Shown here piece after piece: positions 49,857 to 58,700 of a stretch of 64,000 nucleotides of DNA (positions are counted from its first letter, which is position 1; every line of letters begins with the position of its first letter). The notes under the pieces were generated by a model. That model did not search any database. It worked only from the letters and a program-made list of their open reading frames with translations, and was not told where the DNA came from. A program made the translations under genes and the position numbers. The DNA lies in NCBI GenBank assembly GCA_010672825.2, contig JAAHFU020000003.1, positions 806,001 to 870,000 of the forward strand, written 5' to 3'. The stretch is from Leptolyngbya sp. SIO1E4 (GTDB taxonomy: Bacteria > Cyanobacteriota > Cyanobacteriia > Phormidesmidales > Phormidesmidaceae).

Positions 49857-52667
49857 GTGGTCGCCAACGTTATCTCTCGCTCTCTGAGGGTGCTTATCGG
49901 TGCTGACCAGCAAGACTGGAGCACTGCTACTGGCACCTTCGTGGTCGGTCGCGACAGCTTGGCCAGCACTGGCATCCTGGCCAACACCGCAACGCTCACC
50001 CTGCAACAGAACTTACTCAACCCTGAAAGTCTTGATTCGTGGCTGAATCCAGGCCGCTGGCGACCGGGCAACCCGGTTAGGGTTCAGGTGCAAAACGATA
50101 CTCAGGCATGGGTAGATCACCCTAAGGGGCGATTATTTGTCCTTAGCGAACCGACACTAAACCGTAATTCCGGTTTGCTCACCTTGGAGTTGGGCTGCTG
50201 GCTGGCCTGGGGTGATTCCCAAGAACCCGCTGATGATGTCAGTGCTGTGGTGCTGGGTACTGCGACAGACTTTTCTGTGGTGTGCCAGCGCTATTTAGAG
50301 GCGGGTGGGATCCCACCCGCTTCCATTAATCTGGGTGGGCCATGGGGACATGCGATCGCGCGGCCACTCCCCAAGCTCAGCGGCTCTTACGTAGCTTTTG
50401 CCGGGCAACTTGCCTATGCTGCGGGCTACCGCTATCTCTACACCGATAGCGCGGGCATCGTGCGGTCTGCGCCATTGGATACCGCACCAGGTGCGCCGGG
50501 GGTGACTATCACCCTTGGTGCAGATGAGGTTCGCTATGACGACCTGATTGACCCACAGGAACCAGCAGAGCTGATCCGGGTCGTGGGCAATGGCTTTGAG
50601 GTGAGTGAGGTTGAGTCGCCGCAAACAGACCTCAGCTTTGATAGCGACTCTTTAACCTTCTCCAGCGAGGCTTATTACCTGACCCCAGTCACGTTGGGGG
50701 GTGTTGAGTGCGTGCGCCGGATAACGCGGCTCAAATTTGAGCAAACCAGCTCACTGGTGATGGAATTTCCGGTCAACCCTGGCAAAAAAGCCGTCGTGGA
50801 TGACACGACCGAAGTCCGCTACTACGAAATCACAGACGGGCCGCCCTATCCCCTTAAGCGCATCTGGCGCTACACCAATGTGGCCAGGGGCGTAATTAAT
50901 CCCGCTGACGGCAACACGACGACCACCCGGGCCAGGGATGTCTATATCGACTACACCCGTGATGAACAGGGGCGTGTCGTCAGGGTGCGAGAGCGAGAAT
51001 TCGCGGCTGAAATCGTATATGACCGCGCCTCTGAATCGCCCTACAACAACCGCCTAGTACGAGAGAAAGAACAGGAATGGATTGAAGAAGGGACCGATCG
51101 CTTCAAGTACAAATCCACGGAAAAGCTATCCCGCATCGCCTGGCAGCAGGATGCGGGGGCGAATGGTGGCAATGTGTGGTTTCGTACTCAGCCCCGACCG
51201 GCAGAGTTTCGGCCTGCACTGGGCAAAGGTGAAAATGCGCCGCCCTCACCCGATACCTGGGATGGGCCTTATTCAGAATCCGAGAAAACTTTTGAAGGCG
51301 AAGCGACCTGGACACATCGAGGGGGCGTGTCGGGCCGTGTCCGCAAGCGCGTCTTTCAGCTTCCCGAAGGACTTGCGATCAGTGATGCCCAATGCAGCGC
51401 GATCGCGGCGCTGGAGCGCGATCTATTGGTAGGCCGCAAGCGCGGCAAGCTTTTGCAGCTCCCCATCACCGATGCCCTGCTGGCCATTGATGCACCGCTT
51501 TTTCGGGTGGCGGTGGTGGATGGAGGCACCACCTATCAATACCTGGCGGATGCGATCGCCTGGGAACATCAGACGGATCGGGCCTTTGTCGAATGTGCCG
51601 GCATTCTCATCGATGATCCGTTGGCGGTAGGTATCACCGCCCTTGATGGCCGAGCGATCGCGCTTGCCAGTGCCACAGCCAGAGACACGATCGCCCGTGA
51701 ACTGAGCGGCCCTGCTGGGGCCATTGCGGTCAGTGGTGGCGTGGTAGCTGCGGTGTTGGTCGCTTCAACTGACTTGAATGGCAGTGCCAGTGCCGTGAGT
51801 GATGGGGTAGTGGTGGCAGCTGTTGGGCGATCGCTTGCCGGTGGAGCTGTGGCTGTGGGAGATGGGGCAGTAACGGCGGTGCTGGTCGCTTCAACCGATC
51901 TCAATGGCAGCGCCAGTGCCGTGGGTGATGGGGAAGTGGTGGCAGCCGTTGGGCGATCGCTTGCCGGTGGAGCTGTGGCGATTGGGGATGGGGAAGCGAT
52001 CGCGGAGGTGGCTAGCTTCGCCGATGTGGTGCTGTTGCTCCATATGGATGGCCCCAACGGCAGCACCACATTTACTGATAGCTCACTGAGCAACCACCCG
52101 ATCACGATCAATAACGATGCTGTTATCAGCACGGCCCAGAGCAAATTTGGCGGATCAAGCCTGGAAGTGGATGGCGGCGACGATTGGATTAGTGCCCCTG
52201 CTAGCCCCGACTGGGATTTCGGCACCGGCGATGTCACTTTTGAATGCTGGCTGCGACCCGACGATCCCAGTGACGCCGGGACATTCCTGAGTCAGTGGCG
52301 ATCCAGCAGCCTTGGATGGGAGCTGCGGATCTCCATCGACAGCACTGGCATATTCGATGTCATTTTTGCGTATCGCGGTAGTGGCACCAATATCACCAGC
52401 AACGACTTGATCGCCGTGAATACCTGGAATCACGTCGCTGGGGTACGCCAGGGCAACACTATTAAGCTCTTTGTGAACGGGATGTTGCAGACCGAGACAG
52501 CGACCTACACAGGAACGCTTGGGGAGCCCGATAGGGTCTTGCGAATTGGCTCACGTACCGCGACCGCCAACGAATACGACGGCTTCATTGATGAGGTGCG
52601 GATCACCAAGCGTGCCCTTTACACCGGAAACTTCACGCCTCCCACAGCGCCGTTCCCCGACTCCTAG
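49857..52667 (+). CDS. Large tail/baseplate-like protein with internal repeats and a LamG-like C-terminal domain
   Basis: 936 residues from a GTG. Residues 1-230 (LRVLIGADQQDWSTATGTFV and on) are reminiscent of tail-hub proteins. Residues 615-720 hold two repeats of about 42 residues with LVASTDLNGSASAV and VAAVGRSLAGGAVA. Residues 725-936 fit a LamG/concanavalin-like lectin domain (LLLHMDGPNGSTTFTDSSLS, NTWNHVAGVRQGNTIKLFVN, FIDEVRITKRALYTGNFTPP). The lectin part could bind cell-surface glycans, consistent with host recognition by a tail tip (inference). Confidence 0.7.
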   Translation: MVANVISRSLRVLIGADQQDWSTATGTFVVGRDSLASTGILANTATLTLQQNLLNPESLDSWLNPGRWRPGNPVRVQVQNDTQAWVDHPKGRLFVLSEPTLNRNSGLLTLELGCWLAWGDSQEPADDVSAVVLGTATDFSVVCQRYLEAGGIPPASINLGGPWGHAIARPLPKLSGSYVAFAGQLAYAAGYRYLYTDSAGIVRSAPLDTAPGAPGVTITLGADEVRYDDLIDPQEPAELIRVVGNGFEVSEVESPQTDLSFDSDSLTFSSEAYYLTPVTLGGVECVRRITRLKFEQTSSLVMEFPVNPGKKAVVDDTTEVRYYEITDGPPYPLKRIWRYTNVARGVINPADGNTTTTRARDVYIDYTRDEQGRVVRVREREFAAEIVYDRASESPYNNRLVREKEQEWIEEGTDRFKYKSTEKLSRIAWQQDAGANGGNVWFRTQPRPAEFRPALGKGENAPPSPDTWDGPYSESEKTFEGEATWTHRGGVSGRVRKRVFQLPEGLAISDAQCSAIAALERDLLVGRKRGKLLQLPITDALLAIDAPLFRVAVVDGGTTYQYLADAIAWEHQTDRAFVECAGILIDDPLAVGITALDGRAIALASATARDTIARELSGPAGAIAVSGGVVAAVLVASTDLNGSASAVSDGVVVAAVGRSLAGGAVAVGDGAVTAVLVASTDLNGSASAVGDGEVVAAVGRSLAGGAVAIGDGEAIAEVASFADVVLLLHMDGPNGSTTFTDSSLSNHPITINNDAVISTAQSKFGGSSLEVDGGDDWISAPASPDWDFGTGDVTFECWLRPDDPSDAGTFLSQWRSSSLGWELRISIDSTGIFDVIFAYRGSGTNITSNDLIAVNTWNHVAGVRQGNTIKLFVNGMLQTETATYTGTLGEPDRVLRIGSRTATANEYDGFIDEVRITKRALYTGNFTPPTAPFPDS

Positions 52668-52669
52668 CC

Positions 52670-53272
52670 ATGACCACCACCAGCCGACGATTCAGCAATG
52701 GGCAAGTTTTTGAGACCATCCGAGGCTCGGATGGTAGCGTGACGCAGCGTGTCCTTGATGCCGTTAATGGCCGTATTGAAGGCCAGGTAGAGGCAGCGGA
52801 AAAGGAACCCCTCAGCTATTTTGCCGGGGGCGGCAAAGTGAAACTCCTGGGAGCCAACAGCGCGATCGCGCCCCGGGGGATTCAGGCCAATGCAAACCTA
52901 GGTGTTGGGGATCCCGTGCAGCTCAACGGGGGTTTAGTCTCTGCGACGCCTGGCCTGGGGAGTACACAAGCTGAACTCGAGGCAATCATCAGCGAGCAGC
53001 AAAAGGCGATCGCCCGGCTTAGAAGCCTTCTCATTGATGAGCAAAATGGCGCGATCGAGAGCGTCCAAGACGGCGTCTACCCCATCATTCCAAGGGTGGA
53101 GATCCGCAGCAAAGTTGAGGATTTATTCACCAGCGGCAGCAGCGCCGCGACGGCAACCCTTTCGCCAGCGATCGGGGAAATCCTGGAGGTGGGCGATCGC
53201 CTCGATCTCAACATCTCGAACGCAGACGGACAATTACTCAGCTTCACAATCAAGCTACTTAGACTGCTATGA
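52670..53272 (+). CDS. Phage tail-region protein, unknown
   Basis: 200 residues: MTTTSRRFSNGQVFETIRGS, a Gly-rich stretch (YFAGGGKVKLLGANSA), a helix (QAELEAIISEQQKAIARLRS) and a beta end (LSPAIGEILEVGDRLDLNIS). Starts two bases after the hub-like stop and overlaps the next gene by four bases, so it is part of the tail operon. No family recognised. Confidence 0.55.
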   Translation: MTTTSRRFSNGQVFETIRGSDGSVTQRVLDAVNGRIEGQVEAAEKEPLSYFAGGGKVKLLGANSAIAPRGIQANANLGVGDPVQLNGGLVSATPGLGSTQAELEAIISEQQKAIARLRSLLIDEQNGAIESVQDGVYPIIPRVEIRSKVEDLFTSGSSAATATLSPAIGEILEVGDRLDLNISNADGQLLSFTIKLLRLL

Positions 53273-53820
53273 CCCGACGAGGATGGCTCTATTTTTCAGC
53301 AGCGCGTGACATCACGTTCGTTCGGATTGGGTACAAGGAAACGCCAGCCAGGCGCAATTTTTCTAGCCGCACTTGGCTATTCCCAAATCAGGCACTTCCA
53401 GGAGCCCTGGCCGGTTCTAATGAAGTGCTCGGAAATTTCCGGGCAGGCTTCAATCCCAACACACTGGTGGTTGGCTCACGCTATGCTCGCTATTCCATTT
53501 TTCCGGGGAATAACAATCAAAGCCAAATTGATATCAATCTGAAGAACTTTGAAGCGCTTGGCGGGGATCCCTCAGACATTCCTGTGGAGTTGCGAATCTT
53601 CTGGTTGGAGTCTGGCGCTGACAGCCAGATTGAAATAGTCGCCGAGGGTTGGGGCGCAATTACTAGCGAATTCGTGCCCGCTGGGCCAGTCATTGCGGGC
53701 ACCTCAATGATTGCTACTCCCACCACAACCGACAGCGATCCTGTCGGGCCAGACGGAGATTACGTCGGGCAGCTCAATATCACTCCCGATTCACTCGTTT
53801 TTACGCCTGCTGGGGTTTAA
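53269..53820 (+). CDS. Phage tail-region protein, unknown
   Basis: 183 residues with an ATGA overlap with the previous gene. Beta-rich (YARYSIFPGNNNQSQIDINL, PVELRIFWLESGADSQIEIV). Possibly a fibre-associated or decoration protein; nothing specific is visible. Confidence 0.5.
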   Translation: MTRRGWLYFSAARDITFVRIGYKETPARRNFSSRTWLFPNQALPGALAGSNEVLGNFRAGFNPNTLVVGSRYARYSIFPGNNNQSQIDINLKNFEALGGDPSDIPVELRIFWLESGADSQIEIVAEGWGAITSEFVPAGPVIAGTSMIATPTTTDSDPVGPDGDYVGQLNITPDSLVFTPAGV

Positions 53821-53915
53821 TCACATTCCCGTATTTTTTCAATAAACCCTCCGTACTTTCCCTGAAGTCAGTGCTCAGGGTAGGTAAGTTTTGGGTAAGT
53901 CTCAGGAACAAAATC

Positions 53916-54386
53916 ATGAAATATTTGTCAGCGCTTGCGATCGCTTTGGCTATGCTTCCCGTTCCTGCCCTGGCTCAGATGACCAGTGACTATACCTGCT
54001 GGATGGATATGGGTCAGGGCATTGTCGATATGGATCACCTCTGCCCTGAGTCAAGCGAGAGCAGCAATACCAACCCCTTTCCGTCGTGGCTTTTTGATGG
54101 AGACGCCAAGGATGCCTACGAAACAGGGACAGCTCACGGCGACAACTATGGCAGATGGATTTACAGCGATCGCTTTGTGATGACATTCAGGCAATGGCCC
54201 TTTGTCGCTACAGCATCCAATGAAACCGAATGGAGCTATGTAGACTGCCAAACGCTTTGGGTGGCTCATGAGTCCATTGGTCTAGCGGGTGGAGTAAACG
54301 ATTGGGCTCTATCGCCCGAAGATGCAACCAACCCCGCAACACACCGAGAGACCTACGGTGAACTATGCAGGCGGATGGGGATGTAG
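53916..54386 (+). CDS. Small secreted protein with a cyanobacterial-type signal peptide
   Basis: 156 residues from MKYLSALAIALAMLPVPALA, a clear signal peptide cleaved after ALA. The mature part holds four Cys (YTCWMDMGQG, DHLCPESSES, YVDCQTLWVA, ELCRRMGM), likely disulfides. Predicted extracellular. No family recognised. It follows the tail genes, so a moron-type host-cell-surface gene is possible. Confidence 0.65.
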   Translation: MKYLSALAIALAMLPVPALAQMTSDYTCWMDMGQGIVDMDHLCPESSESSNTNPFPSWLFDGDAKDAYETGTAHGDNYGRWIYSDRFVMTFRQWPFVATASNETEWSYVDCQTLWVAHESIGLAGGVNDWALSPEDATNPATHRETYGELCRRMGM

Positions 54387-54430
54387 GTTTCTAATTCTGA
54401 GAATCTCCCCACTTTTAAGGCGGAGAGATG

Positions 54431-57400
54431 TCAAAGCCCGCGTCGTCTGATCAAGGCTTTGAGTTGGGACGCCTGTAGCTCCGCGATCGCGCCATAAGGG
54501 TTCGATTCATTGATCAGGGTGTAGGAGTTGCCACCGACCTGTAGCTGGCGATCGCTGGCCACCATTTCAATGAGTTGATCGAGCCGCTGCTCAACACCCC
54601 GCATGGAAGCTCCCTGCACCTGGTTGGGCGATATCCCTGCGGTGATGGCAGGAACGCCCATCAGCGCTGCAGTTTCGCGGGCTGAGAGGGTTTCTCTGAC
54701 GATGGCCCTAGAATCGCGTTGATTCAGGATGGTGCCGTTCTGAGTAGGGACAAAGAATTCATCCTGATGCACCTGGTAAAGCCCTCCAGCTTCGACCGGG
54801 CCACCTTTCCTCAGGCTGACGGGAGAAGTTGTATTGCCTCTAATGCTGCTTTGCCGCTGGTTTTCTCGCGTGATTTTCTCTTCAACGTCGAGTTGCTCTT
54901 CCTTCAGTTTGTTGAGTTCTTCATTGGCCTTGCGAGCGTCATCGACTGCATCCAGTTCGTCTTTCCTGAGTCCCACCAACGCCTGAAGGTTGGCCAGTTC
55001 TTCACCGCTAGCACCTTCAGCGATCGCCTTTTGTAGGTTGATTTGCGCTTCAGTGAGGGCGATTTGGGCGGCAATCTCCTTTCTGCGAAGTTCAATCTCT
55101 GCCTGCTTTGCAGAGAGTTCTAACTGTTGCCGCTTAAACTCGAGTTCCTCTTCAGCGGCCTTCTTGTTTAGCTGAGTGATTTGCTGCCTAAACCTTTCCG
55201 CTTCAGCCTCATCCCCCGCCGCTTCAGCCTGGGCCAGTCGGGTTTCTAGCTTCTCTCGCTCCAGGTCAAGCTCAGAGCTGGCCAGACTTTGCTGTTCTGA
55301 GAGTAGCGATCGCTGCCGGGATAGCGCCTGCGCTTGAAGCTGGGCATTCCCAGCGATGAGGCTATTTAGCTCGCGTTCACGAGCCAGCCTCGCATCCAGC
55401 ACCTTGACGGCTTCGTTTTCGTCGTCTTGGGTGTTCTGGCTGAGTTCAGATTGCTTTTGCTCTTCTTCAGAGATGTCCTCTCGAATGTCGAGTTCTCTGG
55501 CCTTGAGGGCGTTGATCTCTCCGACCGTAGTAATCTCTTGGCTGGCTGCGTTTAATGCCTGCCTGCGGAGGTCAGCCACCTTCTGTAGATTGGTGATTTC
55601 CTCCTGTGAGGCTCCTTCAGCCTGAGCTTTTTGGATAGCAATTTCAGCTTCGGTGAGGGCAATTTCAGCCGTTATTTTTTGTCGCTCCGCATCCAGTATC
55701 GCTTGCCGACTGGTGAGTTCAAGGTTTTGGCGCTTGAATTCAAATTCCTGCTGAATCGCATCTCGATTGGCCTGGTTAATCTGCTGTTGGAGTTGCGCCG
55801 CTTCAGCCTCATCCCCCGCCGCTTCAGCCTGAGCCAGTCGGGTTTCTAGCTTCTCTCGCTCCAGGTCTAGGACGGCCTCAGATAGCCCCTGTTGTTGATT
55901 CAGTAGAGCCTGCTCATTCGCGATCGCGGAGGATTGCTGATCCAGCAGCGTCGTCCTGATATCAGCAACCTCTTGGGCTCGGGATAGGGTTTCGTTGAGG
56001 GCATCAATCTCAGCCTGCTTAGCCTCTTCAGCTAACTGGATCCTGGCAGCTGCAACTTCTTGGTCAGCCTGAAGAATTTGCTGTTGAACCTGCTGGGCAT
56101 CTTCGGGGCTGAGGGATTCTGTGTTAATAGCTTGCAATTCAGATAGTTTCTGACGAGCTTGGTTCAGCCGTTGCTCTAGCGCCTTCCTTTCGACCTCTGC
56201 GACTTCCTCTTGGCTTGCTCCTTGCTCCAGCAAGGCTGCTTTCTGGTTAGCTGTCTCCGCCTCCAGCTGAGCAGAGAGTTCAGCATACTCATCACCAACC
56301 TTCTGTAAGCCGCTGGATGCATTCTCAGCCAAGGTTTCGGTTGCTTGCTCAACCTGTTCTGTGTCTATGCCTTGACCAAATGAACCGAGAACCTCATTGC
56401 CCCGATCAATTTGATTGCTAATCAGGTCAATATCCTTCTGAATATTTGCTATGACCTGTTCTCGATTCTCGTCTGTGATATCGAACCCAGAGACCTCAAT
56501 TCCAGCTTCGGCATCGGCTTTGAGATCCTCCAGAAGTGCCTTCTGCTTTTCAGCCAGGCCAACCTTCTCTTCTAATAACTCTTTTTCCTCTGCTGATAGT
56601 CTGTTGCTCGCTTCGTAGGCATCGGCTAACTCATCAATTGCCTTGGCGGTCTGAAATGTCTTTTTGTTCAGGACATCTGACTGGGCAATAAAGCTCTCTA
56701 CCTGGTCATTTGCCTCTTCAACGCCCTGGACAAACTGATTCCACTTAATCGCCGCGATCGCTGCGCCAATTGCAATTAATGCAGGTGCCAATGCTGCTGC
56801 CGATATCGCTAACTTGCCAGTGGCAGCAGCAGCGGTACCCGCTGCGCCTGCAAGGCCCTGCAGGCCCGTAACGGCAGCTTGTAACTTCAGCAATGCGAAT
56901 CGAGCGGCTAAAAGTTGAATGGCAACTCCCAGTACCTCTGAATTTTCAGATGCAAATTGAACGACTGAAGCAAAGGCGCGAAGGATAGTCTCAGTTGCCT
57001 TCAGGGCATCGGCAAAAGTTTCGATCGCATCTCCAGCCCCGTCTACAGCATCTGCAGAGCTGACAAAGTTTGTAATCGCATCAATTCCGCTAGCAGCAAA
57101 ACTAATCGCTGCATCAGCTACCGTTGCCAAGGCTTCGCCCAGCCGCTGTACAAGCTCTGGATTGCCCTCTATAGCTTGCTTGAGGCGTTCTCCGGCATCC
57201 GCGATCGCGTCAAGCCCGTCACTCTGCTCACCCGCTTCAGCAAGGATGTCTACGAGCAGTTGCAATCCACCTTGAAGCACTGGCCCAAAGGCAATCCCAA
57301 TCTGCCGTAGCGTCTCCCCAAACTGCGTCTGGAGAGATTTCACTAGCCCGTCGATTGATGTGGCAACCTTTTCAAAGGCTTCGTCGCTCTCGCCAGCACT

Positions 57401-58501
57401 CTGGGCGCTAGCGTCAATGTTCTGTTGAAGGGTTTTGAAGCCCTCTCCAGCTGAAGGCGCGATCGCGGCAACCGCTTCGACGGAGCCAAACAATCGAGTA
57501 AGGATTTCTGGCGTATCTAGACCGCGAGCATTTAGCTCAGCCAAGATGCCAGAAAGGCCCTTAGTCCGTAGCGCTGCGGCATCGAATTGGATGCCCAGCT
57601 CTTCAGCAAAGGATGCAGCGTCACTGGTTGGCTTAAGAACAGCTGCTATCCCCTGCCTGAGGCCACTAAAGGAAGATTCGACCTGGACACCCTGAGCCGT
57701 TGCGGTTGCGATAAAACCATTGAGTTCATCCAGGGAAACACCTGCTTGTGCAGCGAGGGGCGCAACCTTACCAATCTGCTGAGCGTATTGATCTACGGTG
57801 ATTTTCCCGGCGTTCTGGGTAGCGATGAACTTGTCAACAATGGAGTCCACCTCATCCGCCGTTTCGCCATAGGCGTTGAGGACGGAAGTAGCCGCATCCG
57901 CTACGGTTCCAAAATCTGAAAAGCCCCCGATCGCACCTTTGACAGAAGCCTCAGTAATCTTGGCGGCATCAGCAGTGTCAGTGAATCCAGCAGAGAGAAT
58001 GTCGTAAGAGCCTTCTAGTAGCTCTGTTGTGCCGACCTGGTTACGAACTTCGCCTGTAACGTTCTCCAGGACTTCTGCTAGACCATCTGCATCATCAGTG
58101 AGGGTAGAAACTTTCGCCCTTGCAGCATCAAATGCATTACCTGCATCTATCGCCGCTGAAGCGAGTTCTTTGAACTGTGACACGGTGCTTCTGACGGCAT
58201 CTGTGGCAGTGCTGGTGAGCTGTTGCCCGATCCCTTGAGCAACGCCGTCAAAGATGTTGGCAAGCCCTCTGGCCTCGTTGCCTGCCTTGCGGGTCTCTGC
58301 CTGTACCCGCCTCAGCTCAGCGGCAACCTGAGCCGCTTCTTTCTCGCTGAGCTTGTATTCCTGGGCTAGCAACCCAGCAAGGCGAGAGGCTTTCTCGTTG
58401 TCTTTAGCAACCTGCCGGATCGCCTTCTCAACTTGCTTGATACCCCCGATCGCTTGGGTATCGGCATTGACTTTAATTCTCAGTTCGGTTTCAGCAGCCA
58501 C
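54431..58501 (-). CDS. Phage tail tape-measure protein (TP901-like)
   Basis: 1356 residues, strongly helical. It has the pattern of TP901-type tape measures: VEKAIRQVAKDNEKASRLAG near the N-terminus, then FKELASAAIDAGNAFDAARA, YDILSAGFTDTADAAKITEA and YAQQIGKVAPLAAQAGVSLD. A hydrophobic stretch around residues 555-585 (LAISAAALAPALIAIGAAIA) may insert into the host membrane. Residues 860-1260 are a long coiled coil with two closely related blocks (LDLEREKLETRLAQAEAAGD). The length sets the tail length. It lies on the strand opposite the other tail genes, which is unusual. Confidence 0.9.
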   Translation of the reverse strand: MAAETELRIKVNADTQAIGGIKQVEKAIRQVAKDNEKASRLAGLLAQEYKLSEKEAAQVAAELRRVQAETRKAGNEARGLANIFDGVAQGIGQQLTSTATDAVRSTVSQFKELASAAIDAGNAFDAARAKVSTLTDDADGLAEVLENVTGEVRNQVGTTELLEGSYDILSAGFTDTADAAKITEASVKGAIGGFSDFGTVADAATSVLNAYGETADEVDSIVDKFIATQNAGKITVDQYAQQIGKVAPLAAQAGVSLDELNGFIATATAQGVQVESSFSGLRQGIAAVLKPTSDAASFAEELGIQFDAAALRTKGLSGILAELNARGLDTPEILTRLFGSVEAVAAIAPSAGEGFKTLQQNIDASAQSAGESDEAFEKVATSIDGLVKSLQTQFGETLRQIGIAFGPVLQGGLQLLVDILAEAGEQSDGLDAIADAGERLKQAIEGNPELVQRLGEALATVADAAISFAASGIDAITNFVSSADAVDGAGDAIETFADALKATETILRAFASVVQFASENSEVLGVAIQLLAARFALLKLQAAVTGLQGLAGAAGTAAAATGKLAISAAALAPALIAIGAAIAAIKWNQFVQGVEEANDQVESFIAQSDVLNKKTFQTAKAIDELADAYEASNRLSAEEKELLEEKVGLAEKQKALLEDLKADAEAGIEVSGFDITDENREQVIANIQKDIDLISNQIDRGNEVLGSFGQGIDTEQVEQATETLAENASSGLQKVGDEYAELSAQLEAETANQKAALLEQGASQEEVAEVERKALEQRLNQARQKLSELQAINTESLSPEDAQQVQQQILQADQEVAAARIQLAEEAKQAEIDALNETLSRAQEVADIRTTLLDQQSSAIANEQALLNQQQGLSEAVLDLEREKLETRLAQAEAAGDEAEAAQLQQQINQANRDAIQQEFEFKRQNLELTSRQAILDAERQKITAEIALTEAEIAIQKAQAEGASQEEITNLQKVADLRRQALNAASQEITTVGEINALKARELDIREDISEEEQKQSELSQNTQDDENEAVKVLDARLARERELNSLIAGNAQLQAQALSRQRSLLSEQQSLASSELDLEREKLETRLAQAEAAGDEAEAERFRQQITQLNKKAAEEELEFKRQQLELSAKQAEIELRRKEIAAQIALTEAQINLQKAIAEGASGEELANLQALVGLRKDELDAVDDARKANEELNKLKEEQLDVEEKITRENQRQSSIRGNTTSPVSLRKGGPVEAGGLYQVHQDEFFVPTQNGTILNQRDSRAIVRETLSARETAALMGVPAITAGISPNQVQGASMRGVEQRLDQLIEMVASDRQLQVGGNSYTLINESNPYGAIAELQASQLKALIRRRGL

Positions 58502-58628
58502 GATGTGCCCTATTGCAAGCCGTGGGGAGAATTCCTATTGCCGCGCTTCACTGAAATTTGGGTGAGTTACAACAGCATCCTGAAATGCTCGTGTAACTAC
58601 TGAAGCTTTTGACAACCCTGTAATTGCA

Positions 58629-58665
58629 AAAAAGCGATCGCTTTTGCTGCCAAGCCCGCGATCGC
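58629..58665. repeat. 37-bp inverted repeat, right copy
   Basis: The exact reverse complement of 46903-46939. It lies between the tape-measure gene and the NB-ARC gene, 35 bases before the latter's start. Confidence 0.85.
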
Positions 58666-58700
58666 TTTTCTGAATTTGATGTTGAAGTTCTATTTTAACT

